Positions 1 to 8,968 of a stretch of 64,000 nucleotides of DNA are shown piece by piece. The DNA lies in assembly GCF_016107625.1 (NCBI RefSeq), contig NZ_JABASV010000001.1:1-64000 (forward strand), given 5' to 3'. Source of the stretch: Vreelandella alkaliphila. GTDB lineage: Bacteria; Pseudomonadota; Gammaproteobacteria; Pseudomonadales; Halomonadaceae. The notes below the pieces were generated by a model. The model made no database searches. It had not been told where the DNA came from and was given only the letters and a program-made list of their open reading frames with translations. Both the position numbers and the translations under genes were made by a program. Numbering within the stretch: the stretch's first letter is position 1; every line of letters starts with the position of its first letter.

Positions 1-55
1 GAACTCTCGACCCTCGCCTTGGCAAGGCGATGCTCTACCACTGAGCTATTCCCGC
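1..55 (-). tRNA. tRNA-Gly (GCC), 3' end cut by the window edge
   Basis: Read on the minus strand, the segment begins with the acceptor strand GCGGGAA and the D-arm TAGCTCAGTGGTAGAGC. An anticodon stem-loop with CTTGCCAAG follows, giving anticodon GCC (glycine), and then the start of the T-arm GTTCGA region. The 3' part of the T-arm, the acceptor 3' strand and the CCA lie left of base 1. It lies 55 bases downstream of tRNA-Glu on the same strand, so the two probably share a transcript. Confidence 0.93.
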
Positions 56-110
56 AATTCCGATACCTTGACGACCTCTTACTTTATACCACTAACTCTA
101 TAAGAGTAAG

Positions 111-186
111 TGGCGTCCCATAGGGGGTTCGAACCCCTGTTACCGCCGTGAAAGGGCGGTGTCCTAGACCACTAGACGAATGGGAC
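111..186 (-). tRNA. tRNA-Glu (TTC)
   Basis: The minus strand reads GTCCCATT (acceptor), a D-arm, an anticodon loop CTTTCAC giving TTC (glutamate), a T-arm GGGGTTCGAACCCC, and an acceptor 3' strand ATGGGAC followed by GCCA. The CCA end is encoded in the DNA (111-113). The gene is complete. It is the first gene after the promoter at 215-243 and precedes tRNA-Gly. Confidence 0.96.
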
Positions 187-214
187 GTTTCATTGCCTCG
201 TCGAGGTGGCGCGT

Positions 215-243
215 ATATTACTCAGCCCTTAATGTGCTGTCAA
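215..243 (-). promoter_or_regulatory. Sigma-70 promoter of the tRNA-Glu/tRNA-Gly unit
   Basis: On the minus strand a perfect -35 TTGACA (238-243) is followed after exactly 17 bases by TAATAT (215-220), five of six matches to the -10 consensus. A GC-rich stretch (CGCGCC) follows the -10, the type of discriminator found on stringently controlled stable-RNA promoters. The tRNA-Glu gene begins 28 bases further on. The rest of the 338-base gap between 187 and 524 shows no gene I can support. Confidence 0.85.
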
Positions 244-524
244 GCACTCTGAAATCGAAACGTTTTATCCTGCCACGAGCCGCGCCTGCTAAATGGGGTG
301 CTTTGATCCCCCCAGCACTTTATATAAGAGCACCCGCTTATTTCTCATATACTTGCTACACCGTCACGGTAATGTCGCTAGCGTGTAAACGCCACACTGG
401 CGGTTTTCTTACCTTTCACACATGCTGAACCTGAACAGGCTATCTACTGTCACTGTGCGTAGTGATACGCTAGCCTGCTTAGTAAGCCTCTGTTTAACGA
501 TAACCAGAGGGAGAGGAGATCCCC

Positions 525-923
525 ATGGCGAAAATAGAAAAATCCCCTGATGAATGGCGCAAGCAACTCACCCCGGAACAGTACCATGTGGCACGTGAGA
601 AAGGCACTGAACGCCCCTTCACCGGAGATTATCAGGTCAGTGATGCCCAAGGTATTTACCACTGTGTGTGCTGCCATGCGCCGCTGTTTGAAAACGAACA
701 TAAGTTTGATGCGGGTTGCGGCTGGCCAAGCTTTGATCGCCCACTGGGAACACGCTGCATTGAAGAGCACAGCGATACCTCCCACGGCATGCGGCGCACT
801 GAAGTTGTTTGCTCCCACTGCGATGCCCATCTGGGTCACGTATTTCCTGACGGTCCGCCAGACACGACGGGGTTGCGCTACTGCATCAATTCGGTGTCAC
901 TAGAGTTTCATCCTGACGAGTAA
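525..923 (+). CDS. msrB: Peptide-methionine (R)-S-oxide reductase MsrB
   Basis: It reduces the R epimer of methionine sulfoxide in oxidised proteins, using thioredoxin as reductant, in the cytosol. The 132 residues match the single-domain MsrB length. Two CxxC pairs (Cys47/Cys50 and Cys96/Cys99) form the structural zinc site, GWPSF sits at 66-70, and the catalytic cysteine is Cys120 in RYCINS. The start is supported by a purine-rich GAGAGGAGAT ending a few bases before the ATG. It stands alone, closed by the terminator at 955. The family assignment is firm. Confidence 0.96.
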   Translation: MAKIEKSPDEWRKQLTPEQYHVAREKGTERPFTGDYQVSDAQGIYHCVCCHAPLFENEHKFDAGCGWPSFDRPLGTRCIEEHSDTSHGMRRTEVVCSHCDAHLGHVFPDGPPDTTGLRYCINSVSLEFHPDE

Positions 924-954
924 TCGTCACTAAATCCTCGTTCAACGTCAGAAA

Positions 955-990
955 GGCGGGCGCCATCTGCTAGAATGGCAGCCCGCTTTT
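955..990 (+). terminator. Intrinsic terminator of msrB
   Basis: A two-part stem pairs GCGGGC with GCCCGC and inside it GCCAT with ATGGC, separated by an 8-base loop. Eight T residues follow directly. It ends msrB transcription before the downstream GTPase gene. Confidence 0.85.
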
Positions 991-1043
991 TTTGTGCCCG
1001 TTTTTCGTGCTTGTATTTGCTTTGCGCTAATTAGGAGAAACTC

Positions 1044-1997
1044 ATGCTCGGCTGGTTCCCCGGACATATGAACAAGGCCCGCCGCCAGATTAAGGACGCG
1101 CTGCCCGAAATTGATGTCGTGATTGAAGTACTTGATGCGCGTCTGCCCTACTCCAGCGCCAACCCGATGCTGGCCGAGCTGACTCGCCATAAGCCGGTAT
1201 TGAAGATTTTGTCGCGGGCGGATCTTGCCGACCCTGAACGTACTGCTGAGTGGGTAGCTTTTTTCGATGCCCAAGAAGATACCCGCGCCCTGGCAATTAC
1301 CACTACCAATATTCGCGAGCTTAAAAAAATCCCTAAGCTATGCCACGAGCTGGCAGGCGCGGTACGTGCAGATAGAGATGTCCGCGTGATGGTGATGGGC
1401 ATTCCCAACGTCGGAAAATCGACGCTGATCAACGGGCTTGCTGGCCGCAAAATTGCTAAAACTGGCAATGAGCCCGCGGTCACCAAGCGCCAACAAAAGG
1501 TGCGTATCGACGGCCGCGTCGCGCTGATCGACACCCCTGGGGTGCTATGGCCAAAAATTGAAGACCAGGCTAGCGCCTATCGTCTGGCTGCTAGCGGTGC
1601 AATTCGTGATACTGCGATTGAGTATACCGATGTAGCCATCGTCACCAGTGCCGAGCTTGCCAAGCGCTATCCTGCAGAGTTGACCGCCCGCTATAAGTTA
1701 AAGGCGCTGCCGACTTATGAAGCGCCCGTAGCGCAAGAGGTGGATGCTGATGGCCCACAAAAGCCGGACTTCTTAGCCATTGCCGGTTTTGACGGCCACG
1801 CCATTTTGAAAGAAATTGCGAGTAAGCGCGGCGGCTTACGCCCCGGTGGCGAGGTCGACATACACCGCGGTGCCGAAGTACTGCTTCACGAACTACGCGA
1901 TGGCAAGCTCGGTAGGCTTACTTTAGAAACCCCAGGTGATATTCCACCGCCACCGATACAAAACGACGAAGACAGCCACCTACAATCCGACGCATAA
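1044..1997 (+). CDS. ylqF: YlqF/RbgA-family ribosome biogenesis GTPase
   Basis: This is a circularly permuted GTPase that acts in assembly of the large ribosomal subunit; in Bacillus RbgA drives late 50S maturation, and the role in this organism is inferred. The start MLGWFPGHMNKA is the family hallmark. The G motifs occur in permuted order: the G4-like SRAD at 57-60, the P-loop GIPNVGKS at 119-126 and G3 DTPG at 163-166, followed by the helical C-terminal domain. Its 317 residues are normal. The ATG follows TTAGGAGAAACTC, a good ribosome-binding site. It reads in the same direction as alaA, 55 bases downstream. Confidence 0.9.
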   Translation: MLGWFPGHMNKARRQIKDALPEIDVVIEVLDARLPYSSANPMLAELTRHKPVLKILSRADLADPERTAEWVAFFDAQEDTRALAITTTNIRELKKIPKLCHELAGAVRADRDVRVMVMGIPNVGKSTLINGLAGRKIAKTGNEPAVTKRQQKVRIDGRVALIDTPGVLWPKIEDQASAYRLAASGAIRDTAIEYTDVAIVTSAELAKRYPAELTARYKLKALPTYEAPVAQEVDADGPQKPDFLAIAGFDGHAILKEIASKRGGLRPGGEVDIHRGAEVLLHELRDGKLGRLTLETPGDIPPPPIQNDEDSHLQSDA

Positions 1998-2052
1998 TGG
2001 GCTGATCATCAGTAACACCCACGGCCACAGGACATTTTGGATAATAACCCCC

Positions 2053-3300
2053 ATGGACACCCCGCAGCCTACAGAATCACACACGCTGAAAAAATCGCAC
2101 AAACTGCATAACGTCTGTTACGACATTCGCGGCCCAGTGCTCGACCATGCCAAGCGCCTGGAAGAAGAAGGCCAGCGAGTTTTAAAGCTTAACATTGGCA
2201 ACCCGGCGCCATTTGGCTTTGAGGCACCGGAAGAGATTCTTCAAGACGTGATGCGCAACCTGCCCACTGCCCAGGGCTACTGTGATTCTAAAGGCCTTTA
2301 CTCGGCGCGTAAGGCAATTATGCAAGAGTGCCAACGTAAACGGATTCCCGGGGTTGGCATTGAAGATATCTACATCGGCAACGGCGTTTCCGAGCTGATC
2401 GTGATGTCCATGCAGGCGCTATTAAACGACGGTGATGAAGTACTGATCCCTGCCCCTGACTACCCGCTATGGACCGCCGCAGCGAATTTATCTGGCGGTC
2501 ACGGCGTACACTACTTGTGCGATGAACAAGCCGATTGGGCACCGGACATAGCAGACATCCGCGCCAAAGTTACCAGCCGCACCCGGGCTATTGTGATTAT
2601 CAATCCGAACAACCCTACCGGCGCGGTTTACCCGCCTGAAGTGGTACGGGAAGTGCTGGATATTGCCCAAGAGCACAATTTGGTGGTGTTCTCCGATGAG
2701 ATCTACGACAAGATTCTTTATGACGGCGTAGAGCACACTGCCACGGGTGCATTGGCGGATGATGACCAACTGGTCATTACCATGAATGGGCTATCGAAAA
2801 GCTACCGCTGCGCGGGCTTTCGTTCCGGCTGGATGACCATTTCCGGCACGCTAGCCAAACAGCGTGCCAGTGATTTCATTCAGGGATTAACCATGCTGGC
2901 CTCAATGCGCCTGTGCGCTAACGTCCCAGCCCAGCACGCTATCCAGACCGCACTGGGTGGCTACCAGTCAATCAATGATTTGATTCTGCCGGGCGGCCGA
3001 CTATTGGCTCAGCGAGATATTACGATAGAAAAGCTTAACGCCATTCCAGGGGTCTCTTGCGTGACGCCTAAAGGCGCGCTGTATGCCTTTCCCCGCTTAG
3101 ATCCCAAGGTGTTTAACATTAAGGATGACCAACAGCTGGTGCTGGATTTATTGCTCCAGGAAAAAATCCTGCTGGTGCAAGGCACTGCGTTCAACTGGCC
3201 AGAACCGGATCACGTGCGCATTGTTACTCTGCCATGGGCCGATCAGTTGGGTGATGCGCTTGATCGCTTTGCTAATTTCTTGTCTCGTTATCGTCAATAA
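2053..3300 (+). CDS. alaA: Alanine transaminase AlaA (PLP-dependent, fold type I)
   Basis: It converts pyruvate and glutamate to alanine and 2-oxoglutarate. The protein follows E. coli AlaA (YfbQ) almost block by block: a start like KLHNVCYDIRGPVL, then GNPAPFGF, NPNNPTGAVY, SDEIYDKI and the PLP lysine in NGLSKSYR. I chose the ATG at 2053 (415 residues) because homology starts there. An in-frame GTG at 1936 would extend it into the preceding GTPase gene with unrelated residues. The ribosome-binding site is weak, with AGGA some 20 bases upstream, so the exact start is less certain than the identity. Confidence 0.92.
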   Translation: MDTPQPTESHTLKKSHKLHNVCYDIRGPVLDHAKRLEEEGQRVLKLNIGNPAPFGFEAPEEILQDVMRNLPTAQGYCDSKGLYSARKAIMQECQRKRIPGVGIEDIYIGNGVSELIVMSMQALLNDGDEVLIPAPDYPLWTAAANLSGGHGVHYLCDEQADWAPDIADIRAKVTSRTRAIVIINPNNPTGAVYPPEVVREVLDIAQEHNLVVFSDEIYDKILYDGVEHTATGALADDDQLVITMNGLSKSYRCAGFRSGWMTISGTLAKQRASDFIQGLTMLASMRLCANVPAQHAIQTALGGYQSINDLILPGGRLLAQRDITIEKLNAIPGVSCVTPKGALYAFPRLDPKVFNIKDDQQLVLDLLLQEKILLVQGTAFNWPEPDHVRIVTLPWADQLGDALDRFANFLSRYRQ

Positions 3301-3406
3301 AAATAGCCATCAATAAAACGGCGACTTGAAACTGACATTAACAGCACGTATCTAAACTGTCATTCCACTAACGCTTTTTAATGACCTTTGAGGGAGAACC
3401 TGCACC

Positions 3407-4312
3407 ATGATGCGAATTGTGCTGTTTTTAGCCACTAACTTAGCGGTGTTGCTGGTTGCCAGCTTAACGCTGCGACTGTTTGGGGTGGAAAGTTACCTAA
3501 GCAGTCAGGGTATCAACTTTACTAGCCTGCTGATTTTCTGCTTTATCTTCGGCATGGTCGGCTCGCTAATATCGCTGTTTATTTCCAAGTGGATGGCAAA
3601 GCGTTCGACTGGCACCGTGATTATCGAAACACCCTCTAATTCAACGGAGCAGTGGCTGCTGGATACGGTGGCTGAACTTTCCCGCGAAGCGGGTATTAAA
3701 ACGCCAGAAGTGGGCATTTTTCCTGCTCAGCAGTCCAACGCGTTTGCCACCGGCTGGAATAAGAACGATGCATTAGTCGCCGTTTCAGCGGGCCTATTAA
3801 ACCGTATGCGCCCTGAAGAAGTGCGCGCGGTGCTGGCCCACGAAATCGGCCACGTGGCCAACGGCGATATGGTCACGCTGGCGCTGATTCAAGGCGTCGT
3901 GAATACCTTTGTTATGTTCTTTGCTCGGGTCGTGGCTCAGTTAGTCGACAACTTCTTAAGAAGCCGTAGCGACGGCGAAGGTGGCCTTGGTTTTATCGGC
4001 TATTTTGCCGTGGTGATCGTGGCAGAAATCGTCTTTGGTCTTGTCGCCTCTGCAATCGTTGCCTGGTTCTCACGCTATCGTGAATACCGTGCTGATGAGG
4101 CAGGCGCACGCCTAGCGGGCACCGGCGCAATGGTGAATGCGCTGGCACGTCTGAAAGCGGAAACTGAAATGCCTGACCAGATGCCGGATACCCTGCGCGC
4201 GATGGCTATTACTAAAGGCCAAACCCGCTCTTTGCTAGAGCAGCTGTTCGCCAGCCACCCGCCGCTGGACGATCGCATTCGCGCTTTGAAAGAAGCGGCT
4301 TACCGTCAGTAA
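3407..4312 (+). CDS. htpX: Membrane zinc metalloprotease HtpX
   Basis: HtpX is an inner-membrane M48 protease that removes misfolded membrane proteins alongside FtsH. Two N-terminal membrane segments (about 4-24 and 38-60) precede the catalytic HEIGH at residues 145-149. Two further hydrophobic stretches follow, then the third-ligand region [11 protein letters not shown]. The length of 301 residues is typical. Two ATG codons lie together at the start after GAGGGAGAA, so translation could begin at either. A hairpin at 4341 closes the gene. Confidence 0.94.
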   Translation: MMRIVLFLATNLAVLLVASLTLRLFGVESYLSSQGINFTSLLIFCFIFGMVGSLISLFISKWMAKRSTGTVIIETPSNSTEQWLLDTVAELSREAGIKTPEVGIFPAQQSNAFATGWNKNDALVAVSAGLLNRMRPEEVRAVLAHEIGHVANGDMVTLALIQGVVNTFVMFFARVVAQLVDNFLRSRSDGEGGLGFIGYFAVVIVAEIVFGLVASAIVAWFSRYREYRADEAGARLAGTGAMVNALARLKAETEMPDQMPDTLRAMAITKGQTRSLLEQLFASHPPLDDRIRALKEAAYRQ

Positions 4313-4340
4313 ACGCATGTTCGCTAGCTGCATAACACAC

Positions 4341-4369
4341 AAGGCCCGCAAATGCGGGCCTTGTGCTTT
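4341..4369 (+). terminator. Terminator downstream of htpX
   Basis: A 10-11 bp perfect stem, AAGGCCCGCA with TGCGGGCCTT around a very small loop, is followed by the modestly T-rich GTGCTTTCT. It lies between htpX and the convergent pdxB, so it may act in both directions. The short T tract makes it a moderate call. Confidence 0.6.
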
Positions 4370-4409
4370 CTAAACACCACCTCACAATCAACACACCGTC
4401 ACCACACAG

Positions 4410-5585
4410 CTATACGCAGCGCACTTGAAAACCAGCCGCCAGCAATGGCGCTTCCAACACCGTTGCGTCGTTCTCTAACAACACGCGCAGCGTGGCAAAC
4501 TCTCGACGCAGTGGGTAATTTGACCGGCAGTCATCAAAGCCCTTTTTGATTCCCTGGTGAAACACGTGCCGCTGCAACGCATCGTGGTCGCGGCGCACAT
4601 CGTAAACCGCGCGCGTGCATAGCCGGAGTGCTTCTTCTATCGGCATCGCTTGCTGCAGCGTTAATGCTGACAGCGCGGGTCGCGGGCAGAGTTCGCTAAA
4701 CGTAACGCCACTTGGCCGCTCGATATGCTGAGCCAGCGCCTGCTGAATCATCCACGTACCACGCAACTTGCCATCAAGGCTATGCCCGGCAATATGTGGT
4801 GTCGCCAGCGCTACCAAATCACGCAACCCGGCATCAATCTCCGGCTCATCTTCCCAAACATCGAGAATCGCCGTGATATCCCCTTTACCCGCTAAACGAC
4901 TACGTAGCGCCAGACCGTCAATACAGTCGCCCCGCCCGGCGTTTAGCAACACGGTCCCAGGGATTAGGTCATTAATACGCTCAGCATTAAGCAGTTGATA
5001 CGTGGCATGGGGGCCCTCTTTCACCAGCGGAGTATGCAGGCACACTACGTCGCAGTGTTCGATGACGCTATCCAGCGAGCAAAACAGGCCCGCCTCCTGC
5101 ACTGCTGCGGGCCCTTTTCCAGGATGTTCTTTTTCTGCGCGAGGCGGATCACACACCATGGTTTCCACACCCAATGCTTGCAAACGCTGCTGCAAACGGC
5201 TGCCAACGTTGCCAGCCCCCACAATACCCACCCTACGTGTCAGCAACGACCAACCTTGTCGCTCACTCATCAGCAGCAAGCTGCTAAGCACGTAGTCCAC
5301 CACGGCGTCAGCATTACAGCCAGGCGCACTAGCAAAGCCAATGCCGCGATCACTTAATAACGCGCGATCAATATGGTCAGTGCCAATGGTGCAGGTACCC
5401 ACAAAACGGACAGGGCTTTGTGCCAACAGCGCGTGGTTGACCTGAGTAATCGAGCGCACTATCAGTGCGTCGGCATCAGCCACATCGGCAGGACGGATCT
5501 CACGCCCAGGCAAGCGATGCAGTGTGCCAAACGATTCAAAACAGAGGTCTGCGGCGGGGATATTAGCGTCGATAACAAGTTTCAT
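4410..5585 (-). CDS. pdxB: 4-phosphoerythronate dehydrogenase PdxB
   Basis: It oxidises 4-phosphoerythronate with NAD in the DXP-dependent route to pyridoxal phosphate, the cofactor of AlaA encoded nearby. It belongs to the D-2-hydroxyacid dehydrogenases: a nucleotide-binding GAGNVG at 123-128, the catalytic arginine region NAGRGDCIDG, DVWEDEPEID and the histidine in ATPHIAGHS. A C-terminal PdxB dimerisation domain is present, and 391 residues is close to the usual 380. It is divergent from the WGR-like gene, with 84 bases between the starts. Confidence 0.93.
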   Translation of the reverse strand: MKLVIDANIPAADLCFESFGTLHRLPGREIRPADVADADALIVRSITQVNHALLAQSPVRFVGTCTIGTDHIDRALLSDRGIGFASAPGCNADAVVDYVLSSLLLMSERQGWSLLTRRVGIVGAGNVGSRLQQRLQALGVETMVCDPPRAEKEHPGKGPAAVQEAGLFCSLDSVIEHCDVVCLHTPLVKEGPHATYQLLNAERINDLIPGTVLLNAGRGDCIDGLALRSRLAGKGDITAILDVWEDEPEIDAGLRDLVALATPHIAGHSLDGKLRGTWMIQQALAQHIERPSGVTFSELCPRPALSALTLQQAMPIEEALRLCTRAVYDVRRDHDALQRHVFHQGIKKGFDDCRSNYPLRREFATLRVLLENDATVLEAPLLAAGFQVRCV

Positions 5586-5669
5586 AGGCGTTTTCGTATC
5601 CGGGCTTTACAATACGCCCGCAACGGCTTGCTGTGCAGGCATGATCAAGAAGCAGTTAAGGAGATGGGT

Positions 5670-5951
5670 GTGATCGTACGCTGGGAAACCGACCATGACT
5701 ATGTGTTGGTGCATATTCACCAGGATATGTTTGGCGACTGGATTTTCAGCCGCGCCTGGGGGCAAATCGGCACCCAGTTTGGCGGGCTAAAGCATCAGTT
5801 GGCAGATACCCTGGAGCAAGCACAAATGTGGATGGAAGATGAGGCCACTATCCAGGCCTCGCGAGGGTTTCGCAAGGTACTGGAAGCAGCCGATCATACG
5901 CCCGAAGGACAGGAAGCCATGCGGCAGTTGTCGCTACTTGATGCACTTTAG
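5670..5951 (+). CDS. Small WGR-like domain protein
   Basis: This 93-residue cytosolic protein has the outline of a WGR domain: a strand FSRAWGQIGT around residues 25-40, then a conserved aromatic/glycine stretch, a helix ADTLEQAQMWMEDEA and a final GFRKV. WGR domains bind nucleic acid in PARP-like and MolR proteins, and stand-alone versions have no settled function. I chose the GTG at 5670 because AAGGAG (5658-5663) sits six bases before it; the in-frame ATG at 5664 abuts that motif. It is divergent from pdxB. The domain call rests on pattern only. Confidence 0.65.
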   Translation: MIVRWETDHDYVLVHIHQDMFGDWIFSRAWGQIGTQFGGLKHQLADTLEQAQMWMEDEATIQASRGFRKVLEAADHTPEGQEAMRQLSLLDAL

Positions 5952-5958
5952 GTGCATC
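5940..5958 (+). terminator. Hairpin spanning the stop codon of the WGR-like gene
   Basis: GATGCAC and GTGCATC form a 7-bp perfect stem, and the TAG stop lies in the 5-base loop. There is no T tract, so it is a possible mRNA 3'-end or stability structure rather than a proven terminator. Confidence 0.35.
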
Positions 5959-5995
5959 TAACTCCATGTTAGCGACAATGATTCAAACCTTAAAG

Positions 5996-6055
5996 GCTGG
6001 TTTAAGAGCGGTTTCAAGGGCTGTCTCAAGGACTGTCTCAAGGGCTATCTCAACC
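5996..6055. repeat. Tandem array of five imperfect 12-bp units
   Basis: The units are GCTGGTTTAAGA, GCGGTTTCAAGG, GCTGTCTCAAGG, ACTGTCTCAAGG and GCTATCTCAACC, in exact 12-base register. The array fills the gap between the convergent WGR-like and glutaredoxin-like genes and just covers the stop codon of the latter (6050-6052). A related array lies at 10417-10464. Confidence 0.75.
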
Positions 6056-6385
6056 CAAGTAGCGCCGTCCATTGCGCTGATGCGCGCCAATTGGCGGCGC
6101 ATTTTCGGGCGGTGTGGTAAGTGCCGCCAGCGCAGCCTCATCCAACCAGCCGCGCGCTTGTAACCAAGCGCTCAGCTTATCAAGATCAAAGCCTCGATCC
6201 AGCTCTTCCCCATTAGCATCCATCAAAACCGGAATGCGTACGCCATAACGCTCCGCTAGCGTATCGTCGTCGCTGATTTCAATGTGATGCAGCGATACCT
6301 CTTGGTTCGCCAACGTTACCACCAGCGCTTCTAACTGAGCGCACAAGTGGCAGCCTAACGTTGTATAAATCGACAGCTGAATCAT
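6050..6385 (-). CDS. Glutaredoxin-like family protein (DUF836 type)
   Basis: A 111-residue thioredoxin-fold protein. It opens with a beta strand IQLSIYTTLGC followed by a CxxC (GCHLC, Cys11 and Cys14), and has the cis-proline segment VRIPVLMD and a C-terminal helix SAWLQARGWLD. Such proteins are assumed to be thiol-disulfide oxidoreductases with unknown substrates. I placed the start at the ATG at 6385 because the fold begins there and AAAGAGATCGG precedes it; upstream in-frame codons run into rlmKL. It lies 19 bases after the rlmKL stop and is probably cotranscribed. Confidence 0.82.
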   Translation of the reverse strand: MIQLSIYTTLGCHLCAQLEALVVTLANQEVSLHHIEISDDDTLAERYGVRIPVLMDANGEELDRGFDLDKLSAWLQARGWLDEAALAALTTPPENAPPIGAHQRNGRRYLG

Positions 6386-6404
6386 ATCCGATCTCTTTGT
6401 GCCC

Positions 6405-8627
6405 TTACGCTTTATGGCGTAGCAAAAACACGTGATGCAGGTTGGTTCGGCGTTGAAAATCCGGATCAAACGTACGCGATGTAATATCTTCCACTGCATA
6501 GCGCTCGCTGAGCCCCTCGTCTAACTTGAAGCGCCGCTGATTGTTCGAGAACACCAGGGTACCGCCGGGCGCAAGACGCGCCATGGCCAGTTCCACCAGC
6601 CGCGGATGGTCACGCTGAACATCAAGGGTATCGCGCATTTTCTTGGAGTTAGAAAATGTCGGCGGGTCCATAAAGATCAGGTCAAACTCGGCGTTCGCGG
6701 TTTCAAGCCAACGGAAACAGTCATCCCGCACCACTCGGTGTAACCTTGGGTCCAGCTTGTTCAGCGCAAAGTTGTCTCTCGCCCACTCAAGGTAGGTATT
6801 CGACATATCGACGCTGACGCTGTCGCTTGCACCGCCCAAGGCTGCTTGCACGGTTGCTGTGGCAGTGTAGCAAAACAGGTTTAAGAAGCGCTTCCCGCTA
6901 GCCATCTCGTTAAGCAGGCGGCGCACTGGGCGATGATCCAAAAACAAGCCGGTATCCAAGTAGTCACGCAGGTTAACCCACAACCGAGCGTCACCTTCCT
7001 GCACTTCAAAGCGTTCACCGCTGGCATCCCGTTTCTGGTACTGGGCACTGCCCGTTTGCCGCTCACGACGCTTTATATACACCTTGCCTGGGTCGACGCC
7101 GAGGGCATCTGGCAGCACTTCCAAGGCATCAAACAAGCGCTTTTGCGCCTGAGCGGGGTTAATTGAGCTGGGTGCGGCGTACTCTTGAACGTGCACTCGG
7201 TCACCGTAACGATCGACTGCCAACGCATACTCCGGCATATCAGCATCGTAAACACGATAGCAAGTCTCAGCGCTTTTCTTGAGCCACTTTTTCAGACGTT
7301 TTTGGTTTTTCGCCAGTCGGTTGGCAAACATTTGGGCATTTTCCGACACAGCAGGCTTGGCACTGGTACTTGTTTGCTGCGCCTCTCCACCATTTTCTGA
7401 GACAGAAGAAACGCTGTCACTGCCTGGCATGCTGGCCGTGTGAGTGGCAATTTCCATCAGCAGCAACTTCGCATCCAGAGCACCGTTCTTCAGCGCATAC
7501 TGCTTGTGAGCACGTAGCCCAAGGCGATGCCCCAAATCGGGGTTACCGGTAAACAGCGCCAGTGTCCAACCGGGAAACAGCGCTTTCGCCTTTTCTCCCA
7601 GCTGGGCATACAAACGCACCAACTCAGGCAATTCGCCTAAGCGCTCGCCATAAGGCGGGTTAGTTATCAATAGCCCACGTTCGGCAGTAATAGTCTCTGG
7701 CCTGCTTAGCTGACTTAGGCTCTGCCCATGCAAGGTAATTAGCGCAGGAATGCCCGCACGCATGGCGTTAGCTTTCGCTGCTGTCAATGCCGCCGGACTC
7801 TGATCAAAGCCCACCAGCGCCGTTTTACAGCGTTTACGGCCTATCGACGCCCGTGCCTCAGCTTCGCGCTTTAACTCTTTCCACAGCGGCTCGTCGTGGC
7901 CTGCCCAGCCCTGAAAGCCAAAGCGCTCCCGATTGAGATTGGGCGCTTGGTCGGCAGCCATTAGCGCCGCTTCAATCAGCAACGTGCCTGCACCGCATAG
8001 CGGATCTAACAGCGGCTCACCGGCTTTTGCTCGTTCAGGCCAGCCAGCACGCACTAGCAATGCGGCTGCCAAGTTCTCTTTCAGCGGTGCATGTCCAACA
8101 TCACGGCGGTAGCCACGGCGGTGCAAACTTTCGCCTGAAAGATCAATTCCCAGACTTAAGTTAGCGCGGTGTAGGTGGGCGTAGATGCGCAGATCAGGCG
8201 TTTTGGTATCAACATTTGGACGCTCCTGACCTGCTAGCTGCAGCGAATCAACAACGCCATCTTTCACCGTCTGGGCACCAAACCGAGTATGGCGAATGTG
8301 GTCGCTGCGACCATGAAAATCTACCGCCAGCGTTTTGCCTGGCGTTAAATGCTGTGTCCAGGGAAGCCGGGCAACCACGTCACGCACTTGCTCAGCGGTA
8401 TCAATCATCGGCTCCCGAGCCAACAGCAAAATAATGCGGTTAGCTAGCCGTGACCATAGGCATATGCGATAGGCGGTTGCTAGATTGGCGGAAAAATAAA
8501 CGCCCGCCACGGTCGTTTTACCTGGCTCGGCTCCTAGCGCTGAAAGCTCATCAGCTAAAAGGCCTTCAATGCCTTTGGGGCAGGTAGCAAGGAGGTTTAG
8601 AGGGGCAGTTTGGCTCGACTCAGTCAT
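6405..8627 (-). CDS. rlmL: Bifunctional 23S rRNA methyltransferase RlmKL
   Basis: One polypeptide makes two 23S rRNA marks: N2-methylation of G2445 (RlmL half) and N7-methylation of G2069 (RlmK half), E. coli numbering. An N-terminal THUMP domain spans about 45-170. The first methyltransferase has DPLCGAGTLLIEAAL near 208 and NPPYGERL at 323-330. The second has LFCYTATATVQAA and MDPPTFSNSK. Between the halves, about 397-430, is a Ser/Gly/Gln-rich linker. The 740 residues exceed E. coli's 702 largely through that linker. Synteny with rmf and pyrD also fits the enterobacterial neighbourhood. Confidence 0.95.
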   Translation of the reverse strand: MTESSQTAPLNLLATCPKGIEGLLADELSALGAEPGKTTVAGVYFSANLATAYRICLWSRLANRIILLLAREPMIDTAEQVRDVVARLPWTQHLTPGKTLAVDFHGRSDHIRHTRFGAQTVKDGVVDSLQLAGQERPNVDTKTPDLRIYAHLHRANLSLGIDLSGESLHRRGYRRDVGHAPLKENLAAALLVRAGWPERAKAGEPLLDPLCGAGTLLIEAALMAADQAPNLNRERFGFQGWAGHDEPLWKELKREAEARASIGRKRCKTALVGFDQSPAALTAAKANAMRAGIPALITLHGQSLSQLSRPETITAERGLLITNPPYGERLGELPELVRLYAQLGEKAKALFPGWTLALFTGNPDLGHRLGLRAHKQYALKNGALDAKLLLMEIATHTASMPGSDSVSSVSENGGEAQQTSTSAKPAVSENAQMFANRLAKNQKRLKKWLKKSAETCYRVYDADMPEYALAVDRYGDRVHVQEYAAPSSINPAQAQKRLFDALEVLPDALGVDPGKVYIKRRERQTGSAQYQKRDASGERFEVQEGDARLWVNLRDYLDTGLFLDHRPVRRLLNEMASGKRFLNLFCYTATATVQAALGGASDSVSVDMSNTYLEWARDNFALNKLDPRLHRVVRDDCFRWLETANAEFDLIFMDPPTFSNSKKMRDTLDVQRDHPRLVELAMARLAPGGTLVFSNNQRRFKLDEGLSERYAVEDITSRTFDPDFQRRTNLHHVFLLRHKA

Positions 8628-8968
8628 GTTTATCGCCGCGCGTAAGAGCGCGATATTCCTATATATGGCAAATGAGTTTACGTCTTATGACAATTTGATG
8701 GTCGACAAGTGACCCCATAATGAGCTAACAATAAGAGTGTAGCTACTGAAAAACGCATGCGTTGTTTGTCAGGGTTTTATAAGCAACTTGCTTTCAAGAC
8801 CCTAATTTGTCGAGTCTGCCGCTTTGCCCGTTCAGCACGTGAGTGCTAGGCACTAGCGTTGAGTGGCGGCTTGCCAAAGTTATCTATCGAAATAGCACTG
8901 ATGCAAATATAGCATTTTTGCCCAGCGTGCTTTTCTTATCAAAGGCTTTCGTGAAAAGAGGTTAGCCA
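8628..8968. other. Divergent intergenic region between rlmKL and rmf
   Basis: These 341 bases hold no supportable gene. They must carry the promoters of rlmKL (left) and rmf (right), but I see no hexamer pair I would commit to. The clearest structure is a perfect 12-bp palindrome AACGCATGCGTT at 8752-8763. The 100 bases before rmf are AT-rich, ending in GCAAATATAGCATTTTTG. Confidence 0.5.

Noticed and set aside
180..428. An 82-codon open frame between the tRNA genes and msrB
   Set aside because: It begins inside tRNA-Glu, crosses the tRNA promoter on the opposite strand, and has no ribosome-binding site or recognisable motif.
5373..5669. Upstream in-frame extension of the WGR-like gene
   Set aside because: It would run through the divergent pdxB coding sequence. 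The AAGGAG and GTG at 5670 give a proper start.
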